Below, piece by piece: positions 17,456 through 26,164 of a stretch of 64,000 nt of DNA (its first letter is position 1; every line of letters begins with the position of its first letter). The position numbers and the translations under genes were made by a program. Under the pieces are notes generated by a model. That model saw only the letters and a list, made by a program, of their open reading frames with translations. It had not been told where the DNA came from and did not search any database. The DNA is from Larkinella humicola (GTDB taxonomy: Bacteria > Bacteroidota > Bacteroidia > Cytophagales > Spirosomataceae), in contig NZ_VTWS01000001.1 in the NCBI RefSeq assembly GCF_008727875.1, positions 930,001-994,000 of the forward strand, read 5' to 3'.

Positions 17456-19039
17456 ATGAGTACGACTAAAAAAGGAGGATTTCGCCTACCGGCAGGCGCG
17501 TGGGTACTGGGCCTGATGGTGGGTCTGAACGCCTGTACGTCACCCGAGAGCGCCCTGAGCCCCGATGCGACGAAACACAACAGTGCCCGTGAAAGCGCGA
17601 CGGAGCTTTCGTTTTTTGTTTTAACGGACAACAACCGGTTGAACAAGAAGACCGTTTCGAACCCGATGGCGAACCTGTCGGATACCGAGATTACAGGTTT
17701 GAAAGAAAACGAAAAAATCCTGGCCATCGACTTCCGCCCGGCAACGGGGCAACTCTATGGACTGGGCAGCACCTCCCGGGTTTACGTCATCAACCAGGAA
17801 ACCGGGGTAGCGCGGTCGGTGAGTATGGATCCTTTCTCTCCCGCCATCACCGACGGGGCTTCGGTCGCTTTTGATTTCAATCCGACGGTCGACCTGATCC
17901 GGTTGGTGACCAGTACCGGCCAAAACCTCCGGCTCAATCCCAACACCGGCATGCTCCAGACCGGCGGGCAGGATGGAAATATCAACGGTGGAATGAGCCC
18001 GGCGATTTCGGCAGTGGCCTACACCAACAGCAAGGGCGTTTCGAGCAGTACGGTTTTGTATGACATCGATCCGGTTTCGGATCGTCTTTACTCCCAGATT
18101 CCGCCCAACAACGGAACACTCGTCAACGTCGGCCCCCTGGGAAAAGACATTACGGGAAGTGCCGGTTTCGACATTTCGTCCGACAACAGCCATGCCCTGC
18201 TGGCCTACTGGGTGGGCAACAAAGCAGAATTGGGTAACGTGAATCTTACCACGGGTTCCATTCAGAAGCTGGGCGATCTGGGTTCCAGAAACTTCATCGG
18301 GCTGGCCATTCCGACGGATGCCGTCGCCTACGCCGTCAGTGGCAACGACCTCCTGATTTTCGATCCCTTCGACATCCGGCCGGTTCAGCGTACCATTACC
18401 GGCCTGCAACCGGGCGAAACGATTCGCGGTATCGACATGCGTCCGGCAACGGGGCAACTCTACGCCCTGGGAAATTCCAGCCGCATTTATACCATTTCGT
18501 ATCCGGCCGGCACCAACAACGCCCAGCTCACGGTGGTGGGTACGGGAGCCTTCACGCCAACCCTGACGGGCAGTGACTACGGTTTTGATTTCAACCCGAC
18601 CGTCGACCGGATTCGGGTCATCAGCAACTCGGGTCAGAACTTGCGGATTGATCCGACAAATGGGAACGTTAGTGTCGACAAACCACTCAATTATGGCCCC
18701 ACGGCGGTTGACAAGCCTTCGGTGCGGGCGGCTGCCTATTCGAACAACGTTCAGGGCGCAACGACAACGGTGTTGTATGACCTCGACGACTTCTCCAACC
18801 GCCTGTACCGTCAGATTCCGCCGAACGACGGCACGCTGGTGGGTGGAAGTCCACTGGGCATCGACATCACGGCAACCAACGGATTCGACATCGGCGGACG
18901 GAGCGACAAGGCCTATGCGCTGTTGACGGCGGGCAGTTCGACCAACCTGTACACCATTAACCTGAACAACGGCGCGCTCACCAACCTGGGAACATTCCCG
19001 ACCACGGTACGCGGTTTTGCCATTGGATTAGGGTTTTAA
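17456..19039 (+). CDS. DUF4394 lipoprotein with two tandem DUF4394 domains
   Basis: 527 aa. A basic, hydrophobic leader ends in lipobox GLNAC (Cys27), so it is a lipoprotein. Two homologous halves follow. RPATGQLYGLGSTSRVYVI (near 95) recurs as RPATGQLYALGNSSRIYTI (near 330), and DFNPTVDLIRLVTSTGQNLR recurs as DFNPTVDRIRVISNSGQNLR, about 235 aa apart. Each half looks like a beta-propeller-type DUF4394 domain. The duplication is visible in the DNA (CCGGCAACGGGGCAACTCTA at both places). Function unknown; likely an outer-membrane or surface protein. It is followed by a 40-bp perfect hairpin. Confidence 0.85.
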   Translation: MSTTKKGGFRLPAGAWVLGLMVGLNACTSPESALSPDATKHNSARESATELSFFVLTDNNRLNKKTVSNPMANLSDTEITGLKENEKILAIDFRPATGQLYGLGSTSRVYVINQETGVARSVSMDPFSPAITDGASVAFDFNPTVDLIRLVTSTGQNLRLNPNTGMLQTGGQDGNINGGMSPAISAVAYTNSKGVSSSTVLYDIDPVSDRLYSQIPPNNGTLVNVGPLGKDITGSAGFDISSDNSHALLAYWVGNKAELGNVNLTTGSIQKLGDLGSRNFIGLAIPTDAVAYAVSGNDLLIFDPFDIRPVQRTITGLQPGETIRGIDMRPATGQLYALGNSSRIYTISYPAGTNNAQLTVVGTGAFTPTLTGSDYGFDFNPTVDRIRVISNSGQNLRIDPTNGNVSVDKPLNYGPTAVDKPSVRAAAYSNNVQGATTTVLYDLDDFSNRLYRQIPPNDGTLVGGSPLGIDITATNGFDIGGRSDKAYALLTAGSSTNLYTINLNNGALTNLGTFPTTVRGFAIGLGF

Positions 19040-19042
19040 GTT

Positions 19043-19139
19043 GGAATGAAAAATGTAAAATGATGAATGTTGAATGTAAAAGTTTCGGATTGGAAACCCC
19101 TTTTACATTCAACATTCATCATTTTACATTTTTCATTCC
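19043..19139. repeat. Perfect 40-bp inverted repeat built of AATGNNN heptads
   Basis: The arms 19043-19082 and 19100-19139 are exact complements with a 17-nt loop. The left arm is AATGAAA-AATGTAA-AATGATG-AATGTTG-AATGTAA in strict 7-bp register. It occupies nearly all the space between the convergent DUF4394 gene and dprA, and is a likely bidirectional terminator. Confidence 0.85.
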
Positions 19140-19147
19140 TTAATTCT

Positions 19148-20281
19148 TTAATTCAATTGGTACTTCTTCCCCGGCAGCGTCCTGACCATCCCCCTGAACT
19201 CCAGGTTCAGGAGCAGTGACGCCAGTTTGCCGAGGTGAATCTGCGTTCGCCAACTCAGCTCGTCGATGTGCCAGTCGGGCTTTTGACGAAAGAGCGCCAG
19301 AATCTGACTTTCTTCTTCCGTAAATTCCAGGGCCAGGGCGGTTTTGTCGGTTGGAGCGGTTTTGCTCACCGGCTGATCCCAGTTCAGGGCTTCAATCACA
19401 TCCTCCGGTTTGGTATAAATCTGCGCTTTGTTTTCCCGAATCAGCTTGTTGCAGCCTTGCGAAAACGTCTGATTCAGATGGCCGGGAACGGCAAACACTT
19501 CCCGGTGGTAGTTGTTGGCGTATTCCGCCGTGATCAAAGCCCCGCCTTTGGTGGCCGCTTCCACAATGACGATGGCGTCGCTCAAGCCCGCGATGATGCG
19601 GTTTCGGGCCGGAAACAAGCGGGCATCAGGCTTGACGCCGGGACGGTTTTCGGTGAGCAAACCGCCGAGCAGCACCATCTCCTGCGCGGTTTTCTTGTGC
19701 ACATACGGATAGACAATATCGACCCCACTGGCCATCACACCCACCGTTGACAGGCTGTTGATCAAACTGGCCCGGTGGGCGGCAATGTCAATGCCGTAGG
19801 CCAGACCACTGATCACCAGCGGCTGGTAGGGTTGCACCGCCTGAATCAGTTCCTCCGTGATCCGCCGTCCGTAGTCGGTGGCCTGCCGCGTTCCGACAAT
19901 GCCGAGGGTGCGGGCAGCGTTCAAGTCGGCGGTACCCTGAAAATACAGCATCGCCGGAGCATCGTAGAGGGCTTTCAGGCGGACCGGATAGGCCTTCTCG
20001 GTATAAAATACCTGCTGAATCCCCAGCTTTTCGCACCGCAGTTGCGTCTGTTCCGCTTCCCGTAACACGTCCGGGTGCAAAATAGCGCGGGCAATCACCT
20101 CGCCCACGCCGGGGGTTTTCCTCAATTTCGACAAGGGCGACCGAAAAACCTCGGAAGCCGAGCCGCAATAACTCATCAGTTGACGAATCAATACATCGCC
20201 CACACCGGGTACGGACGTCAGTGCCGATTGGTAAAATAATTCAGGTTGATTCACGGGCTGGTCATTCAGGGTTTTTATCAA
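19148..20281 (-). CDS. dprA: DNA-processing protein DprA
   Basis: 377 aa. The start is TTG at 20281 (TTG ATA AAA ACC); no upstream ATG is in frame and the next Met would remove the N-terminal helix-hairpin-helix region. The DprA/Smf Rossmann-like fold is clear: GLAYGIDIAAHRASL (about 159-173), GVMASGVDIVYPYVH, LTENRPGVKPDARLFPARNRIIAGL and VVEAATKGGALITAEYA. A C-terminal winged-helix module (about 320-377) follows. DprA loads RecA onto incoming single strands during natural transformation. It is convergent with the DUF4394 gene and divergent from the DUF839 gene. Confidence 0.93.
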   Translation of the reverse strand: MIKTLNDQPVNQPELFYQSALTSVPGVGDVLIRQLMSYCGSASEVFRSPLSKLRKTPGVGEVIARAILHPDVLREAEQTQLRCEKLGIQQVFYTEKAYPVRLKALYDAPAMLYFQGTADLNAARTLGIVGTRQATDYGRRITEELIQAVQPYQPLVISGLAYGIDIAAHRASLINSLSTVGVMASGVDIVYPYVHKKTAQEMVLLGGLLTENRPGVKPDARLFPARNRIIAGLSDAIVIVEAATKGGALITAEYANNYHREVFAVPGHLNQTFSQGCNKLIRENKAQIYTKPEDVIEALNWDQPVSKTAPTDKTALALEFTEEESQILALFRQKPDWHIDELSWRTQIHLGKLASLLLNLEFRGMVRTLPGKKYQLN

Positions 20282-20331
20282 GACGGAATCGGAAGCCCGG
20301 AGTAACGGTGCGGGTCAAAATAAAAATTGAG

Positions 20332-20339
20332 TATATTTG
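20332..20339 (+). promoter_or_regulatory. Bacteroidota promoter -7 element for DUF839 gene
   Basis: TATATTTG, an exact TAnnTTTG, 17 bp before the ATG at 20357. A start here would place the transcript 5' end near 20346, so the TTG at 20327 cannot be the translation start. No good -33 element is seen. Confidence 0.5.
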
Positions 20340-20356
20340 CTAAACAGCCCCATTCC

Positions 20357-21844
20357 ATGTCAACGTTCTCCCTGTTTCGCTCATCCATCCCGATCGCCCT
20401 CCTCCTTTCAGCGCCTGGATGGATGGGTTGTCAAAAAGAAGGAAAAACCGGAACCAACCCGGCCATCAACTCCGAAGTGGTATTGAAAGCCCATTCGACC
20501 ACGCCCCCGCTGTTAAAGGCCCTGCCCGGTTTTGAAAGCCTGGAAATTCTGCCGCTCATCAGCAGTTATGATAAGCTGGAACAATCACCGGATTTTGTTT
20601 TTGCCGGCGAACCCGATGGGGCCGGTTTGGTGAAAAATCCGGCGGGCGACGGTTATGTGCTGATCACCAACCACGAAATCATCCGCTCTGTATCCCGGGT
20701 CTATCTGGATAAAACCTTCAAACCGGTGAAAGGCGAATACATTGTCGATGCCGAGGGCGGAATCTGGCGCCTGTGTTCGGCCACGATGGCTAGCCCGGCC
20801 GAACACGGTTTTGGTCCGCTCTACCTGACCGCAGGCGAGGGCGACACAGAAGGGCGGGTTCACGCCATCGATCCCCTGGGTGCGGCCGATAAAAAGAACG
20901 GCAACCGGACGCTTCCGGCGCTGGGAAAAGCTTCGTTTGAAAATGCGCTTCCTTTGCCGAAAGGCTCGTATCCCAACAAAACCGTCGTGTTAATGACGGA
21001 AGATGAAGGCAATGGGCAAGTGACGATGTACGTTTCTACGACGCCCGGCGACCTCCAAAACGGAAAACTCTACACCCTCCGCCGGACCAACCAGGACCCG
21101 ATCGAAAAAAACATGCAGGCCGACCAGCGGTATGAGGTCGAATTTGTGGAAATCGACAACGCAAAAACCGCCACGGGAGTGCAGATTGCCGCGCAGCAAC
21201 TGGAAAAAAATGCCATTCAGTTTGCGCGGGTCGAAGACATTGACTACCGGAAAGGCAGCGCGGCCAATGGCCGTGAACTGTATTTTGCCGTTACCGGTTC
21301 GTTCGCCAGCGACCGGGTGCAGTGGGGCCGCATTTACCGCCTGGAACTGGATGCCAGCAACCCGCTGAAAGGCCAGTTGTCGTTTGTGGCCGAAGGATAT
21401 TCCAATCCGGGCAAAAGCCTGATCAATCCGGACAACATCTGCGTCACTGAGAATTTTGTGTACATCGGGGAAGATGGCGACGCGCCGATTTCGACACCCG
21501 ACCACGACGGTCGCATCTGGCAATACGGCATCACCACCAAACAGCTCAAGCCGTTCCTGGAAATGAACCACCGCCGGGACGATGGCGACTTCCAGCGCAA
21601 ATACAACATCATTGGCCACCAGGGCATCAGTACCTGGGAATACGGCGCGATGACTGATATTTCGGACGTGGTTGGCGTGCCGAACACGTTCCTGATCAAC
21701 CTGCAACCGCACACCTGGCGCGATACCAAATTCATCAACGCGGATGGCAGCGCGATCACCAAAAACGTCAATATTTACGACAATGCGATTGGGAATATGG
21801 GCGAAGGTGGTCAAATTGTCATTGTGCGCGGTGTTCCGAAATAA
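20357..21844 (+). CDS. DUF839/PhoX-like lipoprotein
   Basis: 495 aa from the ATG at 20357 (MSTFSLFRSSIPIALLL), chosen over a TTG at 20327 because of the promoter position. A lipoprotein signal with GWMGC (Cys25) is followed by a DUF839 beta-propeller: DGYVLITNHE (about 99-108), ADKKNGNRTL, VVLMTEDEGNGQVTMYVS (metal-site-like EDE), GSAANGRELYFA and LINPDNICVTENFVYIGEDG. PhoX alkaline phosphatases belong to this family and use Ca/Fe, but specificity is not certain here. It lies directly upstream of the di-haem peroxidase gene, with a palindrome spanning the junction. Confidence 0.8.
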   Translation: MSTFSLFRSSIPIALLLSAPGWMGCQKEGKTGTNPAINSEVVLKAHSTTPPLLKALPGFESLEILPLISSYDKLEQSPDFVFAGEPDGAGLVKNPAGDGYVLITNHEIIRSVSRVYLDKTFKPVKGEYIVDAEGGIWRLCSATMASPAEHGFGPLYLTAGEGDTEGRVHAIDPLGAADKKNGNRTLPALGKASFENALPLPKGSYPNKTVVLMTEDEGNGQVTMYVSTTPGDLQNGKLYTLRRTNQDPIEKNMQADQRYEVEFVEIDNAKTATGVQIAAQQLEKNAIQFARVEDIDYRKGSAANGRELYFAVTGSFASDRVQWGRIYRLELDASNPLKGQLSFVAEGYSNPGKSLINPDNICVTENFVYIGEDGDAPISTPDHDGRIWQYGITTKQLKPFLEMNHRRDDGDFQRKYNIIGHQGISTWEYGAMTDISDVVGVPNTFLINLQPHTWRDTKFINADGSAITKNVNIYDNAIGNMGEGGQIVIVRGVPK

Positions 21845-21914
21845 GGCCCCCCACCCCCCTAAAGGGAACTTGAACTTACCTAGTTTCAAGCCCCCTTTAG
21901 GGGGGTGGGGCCTT
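21843..21914. repeat. Palindromic repeat (CCCCCTAAAGGG variant) overlapping two genes
   Basis: The left arm 21843-21874 pairs with the right arm 21885-21914 apart from a 2-nt CC insertion and a GA/GG mismatch. It has the same architecture as the CCCCTAAATCC family but a different core (CCCACCCCCCTAAAGGG) and loop. It starts on the stop codon of the DUF839 gene and runs into the coding frame of the peroxidase gene. Confidence 0.75.
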
Positions 21915-23735
21915 TTCCTGCTCGCAACATTCACAGGTGTCTTTCTCCTCAATTACCTGGACTCACCAACTGAAAAACCAGTTGCGGCTACGGAACGCGT
22001 TAAACAGCAGTTTTCCCACGATCTGGCGAAATTCCGTGACCTGATTGAAACCCGGTTTTTGCCGCTGGCCGAACACAGTACCTCATCCGATTCGTTGAAA
22101 ACCGCCTTTCTGGCCTGCCGCCGGGCCTACAAGAAGCTGGAGCCGTTTGCGGAGTATTATTTTCCGGCTACCACCCGGCTGGTCAACGGTCCGCCCCTGC
22201 CCGAAATTGAAGCCGAAGACAACCGGATTTCGGAACCCGGCGGCTTGCAGGTCATCGAAGAATTGCTTTTCCCGACCTTTGATCCCAACCGGCGGTCGGA
22301 CCTGATTCGGGAAATAAAAAAACTCCGGCGCGAACTGCTGCGGTATGCGGATTTCGGGAACGATACGGCACTGACGGACGCCCACGTTTTCGATGCCCTG
22401 CGACTTCAGATCTTTCGGATCATCACGCTCGGAATCAGCGGCTTCGACACTCCACGCTGCCAGACGGCCCTGCCCGAAGCCGCTGCGTCGCTCGGGGGGT
22501 TGAGTACCTATGTATCCTTCTATAGCACGAATACCCCCGGTTTTCGTCGCCTTATTCAGCTTCTGGAAAACTCCGAAACGCACCTGAACCGCGCTTCAGA
22601 CTTCAACACGTTCGACCGGTTTCAGTTCATCACTACGGTTGCCAATCCGCTTACCACGCACATGCTGGCGTTTCAGCAACAGCGCAACATCCAACCGTTT
22701 AACGAGCTTCGGGCGTTGCGGACGGATGCCAAAACGCTGTTCGACACCAACGCTTTCAATCCGGATTTCTACGCACCGACGGTCGCGATGCGCACCAATC
22801 CGGCCAAGGTGCTGCTGGGCAAAAAGCTGTTTTCTGACCCGATTTTATCCGTCGGCAACAATTCGGCGTCGGGCGGAAAACGGTCGTGCGCCAGTTGCCA
22901 CCAGCCCGCGAATGCCTTCACCGACGGATTGCCCAAAAATGCCACCCTGTCGGGTCGTGGGTTCGTCCGGCGAAACACGCCCACCTTGCTGAATGCGGCT
23001 TTACAAAACGCCCAGTTCTACGATCTACGCGCTCAGACGCTCGAAAATCAGGCGTCGGAAGTCATTCAGAATGTGGACGAAATGCACGGATCTCTGGAAT
23101 ATGCGGCCCGGACCTTGCAGCAAAACAGTCGGTACCGGGCGTGGTTTAAAAAGGCTTTCCCGATCCTGCGGGATTCGATCGAACCATTTCACATCCAGAA
23201 TGCCCTGGCAGCCTACGAACGGTCCCTCGTTCGTCTCAATTCCCGGTTCGACCGAGCCATGCGGGAGCAATTCCACGGAACCGGAAAACCGCTTTTGTCG
23301 GCCGAAGAACGGCTCGGTTTTAATCTTTTTATGGGCAAAGCCAAATGCGGAACCTGCCACTTTCTGCCGCTCTTCAACGGAACGGTGCCGCCGGTTTTCA
23401 CCCAGACCGAGTCGGAGGTCATTGGGGTTCCGGTGAGGCCCAACCGCCGTCAAATCGATCCGGATCCCGGTCGTTATGCCCTTTTCCGGCTCGACCCGCT
23501 GAAGTATTCCTTTAAAACGCCAACGGTGCGAAATGCAGCCCAAACCAGCCCGTATATGCACAACGGTGCGTACCAAACGTTGGAGGAAGTACTGGAATTC
23601 TACAACCAGGGTGGGGGCCGCGGACTTGGTATTGTGCTCGAAAATCAAACCCTTCCGGCTGAAAAACTTGATCTGACGACCTCCGAAAAATCCGCACTGC
23701 TTGCCTTTCTGAAGACCCTGTCGGACGCAAAGTAG
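21870..23735 (+). CDS. Di-haem cytochrome-c peroxidase (MauG/CcpA family) with imelysin-like N-terminal domain
   Basis: About 621 aa. The best start is TTG at 21870, inside the palindrome; in-frame ATGs at 21744 and 21783 lie within the preceding gene. The N-terminus then reads as a signal/anchor (GWGLFLLATFTGVFLLNYL). Residues about 45-240 form a helical region with ISEPGGLQVIEELLF, resembling imelysin-type domains. The C-terminal half has two haem c sites, CASCH (340-344) and CGTCH (493-497). Such enzymes reduce H2O2 or oxidise other substrates in the periplasm. The fused imelysin-like part suggests a link to metal or haem uptake (inference). The exact start is uncertain. Confidence 0.82.
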   Translation: MNLPSFKPPLGGWGLFLLATFTGVFLLNYLDSPTEKPVAATERVKQQFSHDLAKFRDLIETRFLPLAEHSTSSDSLKTAFLACRRAYKKLEPFAEYYFPATTRLVNGPPLPEIEAEDNRISEPGGLQVIEELLFPTFDPNRRSDLIREIKKLRRELLRYADFGNDTALTDAHVFDALRLQIFRIITLGISGFDTPRCQTALPEAAASLGGLSTYVSFYSTNTPGFRRLIQLLENSETHLNRASDFNTFDRFQFITTVANPLTTHMLAFQQQRNIQPFNELRALRTDAKTLFDTNAFNPDFYAPTVAMRTNPAKVLLGKKLFSDPILSVGNNSASGGKRSCASCHQPANAFTDGLPKNATLSGRGFVRRNTPTLLNAALQNAQFYDLRAQTLENQASEVIQNVDEMHGSLEYAARTLQQNSRYRAWFKKAFPILRDSIEPFHIQNALAAYERSLVRLNSRFDRAMREQFHGTGKPLLSAEERLGFNLFMGKAKCGTCHFLPLFNGTVPPVFTQTESEVIGVPVRPNRRQIDPDPGRYALFRLDPLKYSFKTPTVRNAAQTSPYMHNGAYQTLEEVLEFYNQGGGRGLGIVLENQTLPAEKLDLTTSEKSALLAFLKTLSDAK

Positions 23736-24344
23736 GATATTTACGAGAACCGGCCTTCCGAACGTATAGACCCAAACTTTATTTTTTTGGAAACGTATAG
23801 TTTCTGGCGTGTGACACCACTCAGTTATTAGTACTCATGTCTGCGAATTAAACCAACTCCAAATCATCGTCCCCCATCCAGGTAAGCACCTTGAAATCAA
23901 GAGAATACCGCACTAAAGCGGTTGTTTCCTGATTTTTTATAAGACAAAAACCGGGACCGGCAAAAATAATTTCACAATACTTTACAACTAGATTGATTTT
24001 AAATTACTCAAAATGGTAAAATTCTTAAAACCTTTAATGTTACCAAAAGTTTAAGAATGAAAACTTACCCAATTGCATGAAATTAGTATTTGCCATTCTG
24101 TTTGCTGAAGGTCACGTTGCAAACCGCCTGTTCGCCCGCTTCGGCAGAAGCAGTTTTCTGGATTACCCACCGCTCCATTAGCGTATTATCTATTTTTCGT
24201 CTCTCGTTGCCCCACCGTACTTTTTTCCTGACCGTCCCGAATACCATCTGGATCGATGTTTTTCAGCGATTTCGATCCCGATTAAAACCGTACAATCAGA
24301 GTTCAATTCATAGCACAATACACACTTACATTTCTTGACCGCAC
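23736..24344. other. 609-bp intergenic region
   Basis: AT-rich spacer without a convincing gene. An 82-codon frame opening with TTG at 24090 has no domain and an unusual Arg/Ser/Phe-rich composition. A terminator-like hairpin lies at 23894-23938. The promoter for the 24345 gene must be in the last 200 bp. Confidence 0.6.
23894..23938 (+). terminator. Putative intrinsic terminator downstream of peroxidase gene
   Basis: AAATCA...CCGC-ACTAAA-GCGG...TGATTT forms an interrupted stem followed by TTTT. It lies about 160 bp after the stop at 23735. The stem has several internal mismatches, so confidence is modest. Confidence 0.4.
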
Positions 24345-24557
24345 ATGACACCCAAAATGAATATTGAAAAACGCTCCTTCCTTTCCTGGTGTTTGCACAT
24401 TCTGCTGATTCTGATCAGCGGATCTTTGGCCCTCGGAAGCGCTTATATGGCTTATAAACTAACCAGCGAAAGCTCGATTACCGTTGGATTTGCCGGGATA
24501 GGTTTTTACGTAATGTATTACTTAGGCGGCACCTTCTTACCGGTCAGGGCAAAATGA
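24345..24557 (+). CDS. Small membrane protein (70 aa), coupled to Wzi copy 2
   Basis: ATG at 24345 (a second ATG four codons on is possible). Two hydrophobic segments are visible, about 15-35 (CLHILLILISGSLALGSAYMAY) split by few polar residues, and about 45-63 (VGFAGIGFYVMYYLGGTFL). It ends in an ATGA overlap with the Wzi gene, a classical sign of translational coupling. No family is recognised; a role in envelope or exopolysaccharide assembly with the Wzi protein is inferred only from coupling. Confidence 0.7.
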   Translation: MTPKMNIEKRSFLSWCLHILLILISGSLALGSAYMAYKLTSESSITVGFAGIGFYVMYYLGGTFLPVRAK

Positions 24558-26062
24558 GACTACTTTTACTGCTTCTCTGCCCGATTCTGGGACTTTGTCA
24601 GACCCGGATCGAACGGAAGCCCATTCAGCTTTTTGCAGAAGTGGGCGGTTTTTACGGAAATTCCAAACAGACGCCCTTCTGGCTTCGCTCGAACCAATAC
24701 GGAACCGTACCGACAGATTTGCCGTATGCCAGCGTACGAACCGGCCTTCGCTGGGATTCCCGCTATGACGCAGTTGATGACAATACGCCCGTAAAAAAGC
24801 GTGATTTTTTTGGCTTCGGATACGGGGTCGAACTGGTCGGAAATACGGGCATGGGATCAAAATCTACCCTGATTATTCCGGAACTCTACGGCAAAATTCG
24901 CGCCGGAGCCTTCGAACTGGTGGCCGGTCGGCGTCGCGAGGTCATCGGTCTCGTGGATTCAACCCTGAGTTCGGGTTCCTACAGTTGGTCGGGCAATGCA
25001 CTTCCGTTGCCTAAAGTTCAGATCGGTCTCTCCCAATACACTCCTGTTCCGTTTACGGGTGGCATCCTATCGATCCGAGGTTTTTTTGCGCACGGCTGGT
25101 TTGAACGAAATAATTTTGTTAGCCGGGCCTATCTGCACCAGAAAGCCCTGTATGCCCGCATCGGCAAAGCGCGCTGGCCCATCAAACTCTACGCCGGTTT
25201 CAATCACCAGGTCGAGTGGGGCGGAACGACCAGCGAGCTTTCCGACGGACTCGTGAAAGAAGGCCGTTTTCCGTCTAACTTTCAGGCGTATTCGTATATG
25301 GTGACGGGGAGTAGCCTGGGCTACAATCCCGGTGTCGACACGACGTATTACAGCCGTTTTGACCGGGAAAACCGGATCGGCAACCACCTGGGGAGCATCG
25401 ACGTTGGCCTGGAGTTCAGCACGAAAAAACTTTCGATTCTGGTGTATCGCCAGAGTGTGTACGAAGACGGCTCGCTGTTTTACCGCACGAACCTGGAAGA
25501 TGGACTCAACGGCATTCGCTTCCGGAGTTTGAAACCGGCGACCTCGGGCTTCCGCATCACCGGTGCCGTTGTGGAACTGTTGTATACCAAAAGCCAGGGA
25601 GGTGGGGTTTTTGAAGCCACCGACAAATTGCGGGGGCGGGATAACTACTTCAACCACAGCCAGTACCGCAGCGGCTGGTCGTATTTTGGACAGGGAATCG
25701 GAACGCCCTTCATCACACCGATGACCACGGCCCGCCCGGATCTGCCGCAGTACGGTTTTTTCAGCAACAACCGGGTTCGGGCATTCCACACCGGTTTGCA
25801 GGGTGGGTTTGGGCGCAACTGTACGTTTCAGATGAAGCTGTCGTACAGCGAAAATTTTGGCACCTACGACGTTCCCTTTGCCAACACCGTCGAACAGTTT
25901 TCATCCCTCCTGCAGGTGGGCGTTCCGCTGAACCAGAATGGTCTGCTTGTGACCGTTTCAGCGGCTTCCGATCAGGGTGGTTTATTCCCCCGCAGCAACG
26001 GCGTCTACGCCGGCATCCGAAAAACCTGGGATTATTACCAATACCGTTCGAGGAGGATGTAA
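24554..26062 (+). CDS. Capsule assembly Wzi family outer-membrane protein (copy 2)
   Basis: 502 aa with a short signal peptide (MRLLLLLLCPILGLCQ). The mature N-terminus contains FAEVGGFYGNSKQTPFWLR and SNQYGTVP. ELVAGRRREVIGLVDSTLS, RAYLHQKALYARIGKARWP and DNYFNHSQYRSGWSYFGQGIG match copy 1 at 15785-17257 in the same order, so the two are diverged paralogues. It is predicted to be an outer-membrane beta-barrel. It is translationally coupled to the 70-aa membrane protein and convergent with the merR-type gene. Confidence 0.85.
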   Translation: MRLLLLLLCPILGLCQTRIERKPIQLFAEVGGFYGNSKQTPFWLRSNQYGTVPTDLPYASVRTGLRWDSRYDAVDDNTPVKKRDFFGFGYGVELVGNTGMGSKSTLIIPELYGKIRAGAFELVAGRRREVIGLVDSTLSSGSYSWSGNALPLPKVQIGLSQYTPVPFTGGILSIRGFFAHGWFERNNFVSRAYLHQKALYARIGKARWPIKLYAGFNHQVEWGGTTSELSDGLVKEGRFPSNFQAYSYMVTGSSLGYNPGVDTTYYSRFDRENRIGNHLGSIDVGLEFSTKKLSILVYRQSVYEDGSLFYRTNLEDGLNGIRFRSLKPATSGFRITGAVVELLYTKSQGGGVFEATDKLRGRDNYFNHSQYRSGWSYFGQGIGTPFITPMTTARPDLPQYGFFSNNRVRAFHTGLQGGFGRNCTFQMKLSYSENFGTYDVPFANTVEQFSSLLQVGVPLNQNGLLVTVSAASDQGGLFPRSNGVYAGIRKTWDYYQYRSRRM

Positions 26063-26063
26063 A

Positions 26064-26160
26064 GAACCGTAAACTGAATACAGTTTACGGTTTACGGTGG
26101 TTGACGCACGCTGACTGCCGCGTTCTTAAGCAGGCGGTAGCCACCGTAAACTGAATACCG
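26064..26160. repeat. Compound hairpin with GTTTACG heptads between convergent genes
   Basis: A perfect 10-bp stem CCGTAAACTG/CAGTTTACGG with a 4-nt loop (26067-26090) is followed by GTTTACG-GTTTACG-GTGGTTG. A further copy CCACCGTAAACTGAATACCG (26141-26160) can pair with the first. It fills the gap between Wzi copy 2 and the MerR-type gene. Confidence 0.65.
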
Positions 26161-26164
26161 AAAA

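Noticed and set aside
20990-21952. 320-codon minus-strand frame
   Set aside because: Antisense shadow of the DUF839 and peroxidase genes; high GC third positions of those genes keep this frame open.
24090-24338. 82-codon frame starting with TTG upstream of the 70-aa gene
   Set aside because: Arg/Ser/Phe-rich without signal or domain; more likely promoter and leader DNA.
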